NCBI GenBank assembly: GCA_036244855.1 | Contig: BQKZ01010080.1 | Location: forward strand, 2,157 to 23,221 | DNA length: 21,065 nt | Reading direction: 5' to 3' | DNA from: Temnopleurus reevesii | Lineage: Eukaryota > Echinodermata > Echinoidea > Temnopleuroida > Temnopleuridae | Shown: in pieces, positions 1-8,400 of the stretch | Layout of the letters: each line of letters starts with the position of its first letter | How positions within the stretch are numbered: position 1 is the stretch's first letter | Notes under the pieces: model-generated | Seen by the model: the letters and a program-made list of their open reading frames with translations, nothing else | The model's database searches: none | What the model was told of the DNA's origin: nothing | Made by a program: the position numbers and the translations under genes

Positions 1-1897
1 GTACATTGGTATCAGAATCAACACATTGCTTTGTATATTTCAGAAAATGAGTTTAATATGAAATATATCTTGTATCAAAATAATCTACAATAGAAAGACA
101 ATAGCACATTTGATTCGGTAGACATTATATAAACAAATCATATCTGATCTATCATTTCAAAATCAACAATAATATTGAATACAATATATGGTTAGGAGAG
201 AGGATCTACCACTGGTACTGGACTTTCTCATTACACTAACAATCTAAACACATCACAAAAAGTATCTCCCCTAATTGAAAGTGGCATAACTTTTTTAAGG
301 AGGAATGTCTAGCCGTCAAAAAATTTACATAAGATATTTATCAACTCTTTGGTTGGCCTGTGTTTAAAATTCAGCTTAATCCCATATTTTATGTGTAGGT
401 GAACGTGCAGAGAGAAAAAAATGTCACATTTCAAATGTCACAAGGCCAAGGTTATTTCTGTGAGCACTTAAAAACAAAATTTATGTAAATGATGATGATT
501 TTGCTTTAATACTAATTTTAAGACTCATCCTCATATAATTATTACAGCATTTGTGCATGGATGTGCATAGTTTGCCAGAAAATTTTGCTTGTGGAATGTC
601 ATAATTTTGCTATTAAAGATTTCCAAACATGTCTGAATTGTTAAGATGGAGTCTTCTCATTAATAATATTAAGAAATGACTTATGCCATACCTTCAAATA
701 AGAATTCGGACATAAAAGGGCTCGTGCAACTTTCAAGAAGGGACATTTAAACAAAATTACTTGGATGTGTTGGCAATCATGCCGGCTATTTTGAATTCTG
801 TTGACTTTTACACAAGAGCTAGTTGACAAACGAAACAGAATTTTTTTTCTCCCCCATGAAAAAGTTATACAACTTTCAATTAGGGGGGAAAGATTTTTTG
901 TTGTGTTTAAATATATACAATATGCATTGTAATTTATTCAACATCAAGTGTTGGCAACAGAGGAAGGCAGATTGGAGGCCATTGCTTCAGTTAAAAAATA
1001 ACATTGGGAAAGGTGGGGGATTGTACCCATGAAGATTGAATGTGTATGTGTTCAAGCTTTCACCGATCATCCCCCTCCCCTCCCCTTCCCATCCTCCACT
1101 CAGATGTTTTGCAATCACCTCAAAAAAAAAATGATTGCATCTAACGTCATAATATCAAAATCTGATTAATATGAAATCATTGATCTTCTCTCAACTGATA
1201 TCTTTAAAAAAAAGTACCTCATAGAAACATGATAAACAGATATAGGACAATCATGTAAATACTGAAAGCACTTCTTACATACGACTCTACAAAATGTCCT
1301 AGTTTATATAAAAAGGTGTAATTCATCCAAGATTCACAACGAATTTATAACCACTGAATATGTCTGGACGGAAATGGAAGAAAAGCACACACAGAGAATA
1401 AATTAAAAAATATTTACACAATATGTGAAAGACTAGAGTAGTTTCAACCCAAAAGCAATGTATGAAGCCTGAAGCCTTGCATAGGAGAGGAATGGGGAGT
1501 ATTATAATGGATGAAATTCTTTTGAAACATAAAGTTTGGAATGTGAGGTGCAATATTGTTGGAAAATATCATAAAATTCAATGATAAAATACAAGTTTGA
1601 AATAATCAAAACCATGTTCAATAATTTCATGATTTCTGCACCTAGCCTGCAAACCCTTGTCATCCCATTCAATATCCGACCTGTTTTCTTCATGAAAAAA
1701 TCTACAATTTTTGGTGCCTGATGTTCCAAGATACGCTAAACTATTTCCAACATTTGTCTATCTGCAATCAAACCTGGTTTGGGCTCGGTACAAAGAACAT
1801 ACTTATTGAAAAGATGAGCATTCTTTTAAATTTGTGTCTTAATAAATTTTTTAAAAATTAGTTTTTGTATTCAGACTAATGGACTCTTGAATAACAG
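1..1897. other. AT-rich 3' flank of the receptor gene, no gene seen
   Basis: No open frame here has a recognisable product, splice pattern or domain. It may include the 3' untranslated region of the minus-strand receptor gene; possible minus-strand polyadenylation hexamers (tttatt or tttaat on the plus strand) occur, for example near 505 and 932, but none is decisive. A C-rich stretch at about 1065-1100 is the only strong composition change. Confidence 0.5.
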
Positions 1898-2167
1898 ATG
1901 TTTGGAATGTTATACTTGTAATAGTGTAAAAGGCCAATATTTTAGCGTACATACATTTTAGCGAATTTGCTGAATTTCGGACCTTTCCGCAAATTAGCGA
2001 GTTGATATTTTCATGTTTTGAAAGACTATTGGACACAAGTCAATGGACATTATGATTTAAGTGAAAATTTCAGCGAATTCATGGTACCAAACTTCGCGAA
2101 AATAAAACACCAGCAAAAATTTCAGCTTACTCAGGGACATATGTTTGGAATGCTATACTTGCTATAG
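1898..2167. repeat. Insertion flanked by 27-base direct repeats
   Basis: The 27 bases at 1898-1924 (atgtttggaatg...) recur at 2141-2167 with three differences. Between them lie short units with 'ttagcgaat' and 'cgcgaaaataaaac' themes, the type of sequence seen in small non-autonomous elements of marine invertebrates. It ends 33 bases from the receptor stop codon, so it probably lies in the 3' untranslated region. Confidence 0.55.
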
Positions 2168-2199
2168 AAGAAATCATCAGAATGAGTTGTAAACCTCTC

Positions 2200-2408
2200 T
2201 CACTTGCCCCAGAAGTCCTTGTTGCTGTATTCGTTATCCACCCTGGTGTTATCCATATCGTCTTTGAGCTGCTTCATAAGCTTGTTGCCACGGACCTTCC
2301 GCGAGATGGACCGGATTGCGAACATGACGATGACGACCACGACGATGCCCCCAATAGCGATGAGGACAATCTGGCCAAGCGTCAGCCCGCTTGATGCATC
2401 AGCAATGT
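2200..2408 (-). CDS. Exon 5: membrane helix, cytoplasmic tail and stop
   Basis: The acceptor is TTTCTGATCTTCAG. The exon encodes residues 192-260 and a TGA stop at 2200-2202. A ten-residue stalk leads into [19 protein letters not shown] (203-221), an uninterrupted hydrophobic helix followed by RSISRKVR, as expected for a type I membrane protein. The tail is acidic and polar ([16 protein letters not shown]) and ends in DFWGK. It holds one tyrosine, Y252, in a YSN context that fits a Grb2-type SH2 site if phosphorylated. No clear polyadenylation signal could be fixed downstream. Confidence 0.9.
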
Positions 2409-5400
2409 CTGAAGATCAGAAAGAAACCAAAGAAAGTTGTTTCATTAAATCATGGAGGGTTTTGGGCTTACGACTAAGATATGTTTAAGGGAGCTCTAGT
2501 TCTACAACTGTACGTGCTTTGGATATGGACAGATTATATATCATGCCCTAGCATTCTACAATGAAGCCCCAGGGTACTGCAAGAAATTTTGTCATCACTT
2601 GCCCAGTCAGTTAGCTCAGTTTTTAAATCACTTGCCCAAATAAAGTTTCTCTTATTCAAAATTGATGGCCGATGCTTCTTGGACAAGTACTAGAGTAAAA
2701 TCTGGCAAGTGACAATGTCATTTACTTGCCTAACAGCAAAATTTGGTTGCCCAGGGCACCCTGAGCTCCTCCTCTGTGACAAGCCTCTGTTAAATCCGGC
2801 AGACAAACCTGAGGAACCTTTGGCAGGCTCTCCCCCTACAGAGACCCCAGCTGAATCAGACATATCAGACTTTGAAACTTTTAGAATCCAGAAAGGTATT
2901 TTGGATATTCGTTCTATGTTGAGCAACGTTTAGGAATTTTTGGAGTTTCGGAGCCAGTAGACAATTGTGTTAGAGCATAAAATCACACCGATATAGGAGA
3001 AATTGCAGAACTTAGATGAAAATGTTGTGACTTTTGAGCAGACTTGAAGATGTGGTGCTTGCAGATAATAAACTTGTTGGTCTAAGCCAACAACAACAAG
3101 AAAACCCCAAGAAAAAAAGTTTCTTGAAGGATTATTTTGGAATGGATAACCCCAAAATTGAGAGGGCAAATCATGAAGGGCCTGAGCTCAACAACCTGCC
3201 ATGTAATCTACTATTGAAAATGTTGTCATTTCAAGGCAAACGGTTTATTGTGTCTCAACAAAGAAAGAAGCTCAAGAACGTTGATGATTTTGACACATAT
3301 GTTGAGTAATTTTAAGGAATCTTCAGACTTTCAAAGCCAGTGGACAACTGTTTTTATGTAAATCACACTCATCGAGGAGAAACTGCATAAACAAGATAAA
3401 AAATTGCGACTGTTGTGCAAAGCATTCAACATGCGGAACTTGCAGACAATAAACAAGAGCGATTCTCAAGAGAGAACAATTTTTTGATTGCTGGTTTTGA
3501 ATGATTAGATGGAACATGTGTTGACTTTTGATCAAAGACTTCAATGTGCGGAGCTTGCAAACAACATATTAGAATTACTCTCAAGAAGGAACAATTTTCG
3601 AATCGTTAATCTTCATCAACAACAACATGAAAACCCCAAGTCACATGTATAAGGTCTCTTCAAGGATTATTTTGGAATGGAGAACTCCAAGATTGAGAGG
3701 GCACATTGGGAAGGGCCTGAGCTCAACAACCTGCCACGTAATCTACTAGTGAAAATGCTGTCATTTCAAGACAAACGATTTATCGTGTCTCACCAAAGAA
3801 AGAACCTAGGGAAGGTGGATATATGGTTTGACAAAGATAAATAAAGATGAGAAGAGAGAGTGAATGAAAGAAGCCCAGCAGCCTTCTCAAGCTGGAACAC
3901 GATATCACTCTTCCTCTGGGAAATGGAGGGATGGGCATGGCAACCTAGCCGCCTTCTACTCGACCGGTGGTGCTTCCCAGAGCAATCAGCTGAAGGTTCA
4001 CTACGTACGCGCGAGGGGCAATGTCCCCTCCTGATGTATGATTGACAAGCAACGTCACCAAAGTTTCAGCAGAGACGAACCCATTCAAACTGCATACCAA
4101 GACTGCATTCCACAGCAGAAAATTTCTGCTTCGCTTACAAAATATTGCATGTAAGAATAATCAAGAAAATTAGGAAAACACTTTTGAAATGGCTTTGGAA
4201 CTCTCAAAATAGTCAAAATTCACATTCTTTCCTCAAAACTCCTAATGGTTTGGGAGGACTGCGACGGCTTAAAACTTACCCGAACACTGTGCTTCATCAC
4301 TATTATCCCCACAGTTATTCAAGGAGTCGCACATGAGAGAATAATCAATGCATCGACTGTTGTTACACTGGAACAGGCCGGCTTCACAAGGGGCTGTATT
4401 GGGGACGGAAAATAAAAATGTTCATTATACAAGATGATATGGAGTTTTTTATTTAAGTCAACTGTGACGAAAGGCACGTCGACCGGAAGTAGTACTTCAT
4501 AGTTGTGTGTGTCTGCTCATTGTAACGTGCGCAACTAGCTGTGATGTAACAATGATCAGACGCCCAAAGCTGTGACGTACTATTACTGGTCGTTGTGCTC
4601 TTCGTCACAGTTGACTGAAATAAAAAACATTGTTATAAAAACATTATACCGTGTGTCTAAAATAATCTTTACACTTTGGAAATTGCTCGTGGATACAAGA
4701 TACTGTATAAACTGACATTTTTGTTTTTGTTTTTGCAAATTTCACCCCATTCAACTTTCACACTTCTCTAATCCCTTCTTTGTTTTGTCCCATACTCTCC
4801 CCCAGCTGGTCATCCTTCCTTTGTTTTAACATTGGAGTTCCTTTATTCTTCCCTCCTTGTTCTGTGATTGGCTGCCCCTCACATCCTGTTCTTTTCTTTC
4901 TCTCCACCTCCCTGTTTAGCCTTTTCTATATACTTGTGTGTTGACTTAATTTCTCTGTCATTTTGCTTATGATTAAGATTCTGCTAGGATCGAAAGCTCA
5001 AGCTCTTTTTTTACTTCATTTCACTCCACAGCTCTGCATTATCGGATAAGCAGTTTCAGCAGTTCTCGTTATTTATTTTTTTGCAAATTTCACGGTCCGA
5101 GCCTCGCAAAAATTTTTCATTCAATGTGATGCCCATTTATATGCATACAAGCACTGTCAAAACACATCAAGATGACAAGCTGAAATGTCACACTGGTCCC
5201 AAAGCGCAAAAATAAATACACACAAAAATATTCGCTCATACAGTAATGCAAATCTGTGCAGTTTTTCTTTGTAATCTATAGAAAGCACAAGATTCAAACT
5301 TTAATATGAATAAAAAATTGCAGAAAATGATTTATGTTTAAAGACATCGCGTACCATCGTGATTGTACAGTTTAAAAGATTTTCAAACCAAGCTGTCTGT

Positions 5401-8400
5401 CCTATCAAATTATATTCAAACAAACTTCGTATGGTTCTGTAGAAATAATGAATTTTGCACCATAAAGGCCCAAACAGACCAAACACGGCACAGTATTTAC
5501 GCGATATCTCCCCTGTGATTGGCCGATTATTAAATATCCTTTGCGCATAGAAGCGAGCTGGCCGATAACAACCATGAAAGTGCGTAAATGCCGTGCCCTG
5601 TTTGGTGTGCTGGGGCCTTTAGCATAAAGAAAATTCTGGTGAGTGGTCCATCCACGATGTCATCAATTGGCAAACACGTCAGAAAATTGTCACTGATTTT
5701 CCCATCTTTTTTCTTCAAATGATTAGATTTTCATAATTTTTTTCATTACTTGTCTGATTTTCTTAAAACTGTTTCTATAGGTTCTGCTCACCAACTTTTT
5801 GGTCCTATTACAAAATTGTTATTCTCATGAAACAGTCTACCCCTCCATTGACTTGCATTCATTTTGTCAGCAACGGGAAACCTCCTCTATCTCCATAGAC
5901 TTTGTACACAAAAAATACATGCGAGGGACTAGAGAGGTGGCTTATTTCACGATTTGGCCACAAAATTATTACTTTTGGGTAGACTCTTCTAAAGAACAAC
6001 CTACCGTCTTCGAATGCAGTGTAGAGGATACCGAAGCCCAGAGTGACTGCCGAGTCATCAGTCTGGAAGTCAAAGGTCACATTGCTACCGGTGGAAACCA
6101 CTTCAGAAAGGGTCTGCCGTCCGCATAGCTCGGGGGTCAAAGGTGAAGCCGAATTGCTATCTCCATCGTAGAGCCTTAGACTGTCTACACATGCTCCTGT
6201 GAAGTGGTTCAAGCATACATAAAACATCCATGGTAATAATAATAATAATATATAGCATTTAAACACGCCATCTCTCTAGTCACCTATTCAGAGGCGCGAG
6301 ACAAATGATCTAATATTATTACCCGGCCATAGCATAGCTGCCAAGTAGGCGCTTCTGCATTTAGAAGAATAAATTCCTGCCGGTACCCATTCACCTCACC
6401 TGGGTTGAGTGCAGCACACTATGGGTAAATTTCTTGCTGAAGGAAATTAACGCCCTGGGAGAGATTCGAACCACCGACCCTCTAGTTAAGAGGCGAGAGT
6501 CCGAACCACTACACCACGACGCTCCCATGGTAGAACATTACTTCTGCATGCATGATGAAAATATATTTTAACTATTTACCTAGCTTGTAACATAAAAGAG
6601 ATACATTTAATCTTGCAATTAATTGCATCTCTTCGGTACACGTTTTGCCATAGACTTACGATAAATATTCATTGCAAGTTTAATTGCATCTTTTGTGTTA
6701 CAGGCCCCTGGGCTGTATTGCATTAAAATTTACGTTTAAACACAACTCAGAAAATTAAACGCAAGTCCTATATACATGCCCCTAAATGGTTAAAAATGGA
6801 GTTACGTTAAATTTTCTGAGTTGCGTTTCAATGCGACTATTTATGCAATAGGGCCTAGGAGCCTGTAACATAGACGATGCAAATAATCTTACGATAAATA
6901 TTGATGGTAGGTCTTTGGCAAAACATGTACCAAAGAGATATAATAAATCAATTTTCAATTTATCGTATCTCTTATGGTACAGGCCCTACACATCATCAGA
7001 GCTCAGCAACTTTAACACTAACATGGTTTTTGTTCACATTTTAGCACAACTACACACCTCTATGGGAAGTGCTCTTTTGTGTGTAAAACTCAAGGGCCCG
7101 TATTCCAATAGCGAGGTTTAACTTAACCCAGGTCTAAGTCATTGTTCTTTAGAACTCTTGGTTTAACTTTTGAATAGCTTGGGTCTAAATAACAATGACT
7201 TAGTCCAGGGTTAAGTTAAACCAAGGAGTACAAATTCACAGTAGCCCTAGCATGCTTTCTTTTTTTTTTGCAGTGCCTACATGTAAGTCGGTGGCTTGGT
7301 CAATGCAATTTCACCCTTCAGAAATAATGCAACACAGAAAGGATCGAAACCGTATCACATGATTTGAATTGCAAATATTATTGACCGGCCAACTTTTATT
7401 GTACTTTTATTGTCTCGTTGTTATCTTGTTAAAGACTAGGTCTGCCAAAGAAGATTCTTGCTTTGATTGAAAGCAGAAAAATCAGACAAACAGATAAAAA
7501 CAAGTTTGAAGTAAATCCGAAAAGAAAGTTAGAAATATTTTAATGATAATGATTGAATGGTGGTTTTCATAAATTACTATACGGCATTCATTATAACACA
7601 TGATCTTCGGTCAAGTGTGATGACGTATGTCTTGCATTTCTTGTCAGTAAACTTATCATAACTTATTGTTTTTACTCCATGAATGCTTATGTTTTTATAA
7701 ATCCTCAAAAAATTGAATCAATAAATGCATTGGTACCCACGTATATAGACAAAAAACTTTTTGTTTTGTCATAAACATTGAAAAAAGAGGAGGGTTAAAA
7801 CAATAAGGTATAATAAACTGCTTGCAGAAAAAAAGCATGATATACATCATATCACGTGACATATCACGTGACCCATCACAGCTAATTGGCAAGACAAACA
7901 ACTATTGAGTTATAACGTTGAAATATTCAAAACTTTCTTATTTCATTGTCCGATTTGCTTCAAAATTCTTTATATCTGAGCTGTTTGTCTGATTTTTCTG
8001 CTTTTAATCAAAAGTCATCTGACATGAAGTATGTCATACAGTGATTTATAAGAACTACTGATCAATCACATCATTGAAACATTCAGAACTTTCTATTTTC
8101 TTGTCAGTTTGCTTCAAACTATTTTAGATCTGGCAGTGTTTCAACAAGATAAGAATGACTTTAAGATCGACTGGTATCCCCTCTTGTGCATAATGATTCA
8201 TGCTTTTACGCGCATTCAGCGCAAGAACTAATACCAGTCCTGCTTAAAATTGTTCTTACAGTCTTTCTTATCTCGGCGAAACACCACCGGGTTCATCTGA
8301 TTTTTCTGCTTTTAATCAAAGAAAGATTATCAGTATCATCATCGTTATTACCATCCACTGTCCCTTCCAAGACAAATCTGTTGAATTGAAGGAGGAGCTT

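Noticed and set aside
2709..2933. Proline-rich coding exon on the plus strand
   Set aside because: It has no splice partner, no recognised domain and lies within the receptor's intron 4 among short repeats; it is more likely transposon debris.
4145..4336. Plus-strand ORF overlapping the LDLa exon
   Set aside because: It is the shadow of the minus-strand exon, which has splice sites, phase and six domain cysteines.
5859..6266. Separate secreted protein with its own signal peptide ([13 protein letters not shown]…) ahead of the CUB half
   Set aside because: The leucine run is the SINE's TTA tail in intron 2, and the true acceptor CACAG precedes 6196. The real signal peptide is in exon 1 at 11088-11178.
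6440..6524. tRNA gene (Val-like, anticodon AAC) on the minus strand
   Set aside because: Box A and box B are present, but the acceptor and T stems do not pair, and the sequence continues into a SINE body and a TTA tail with target duplications.
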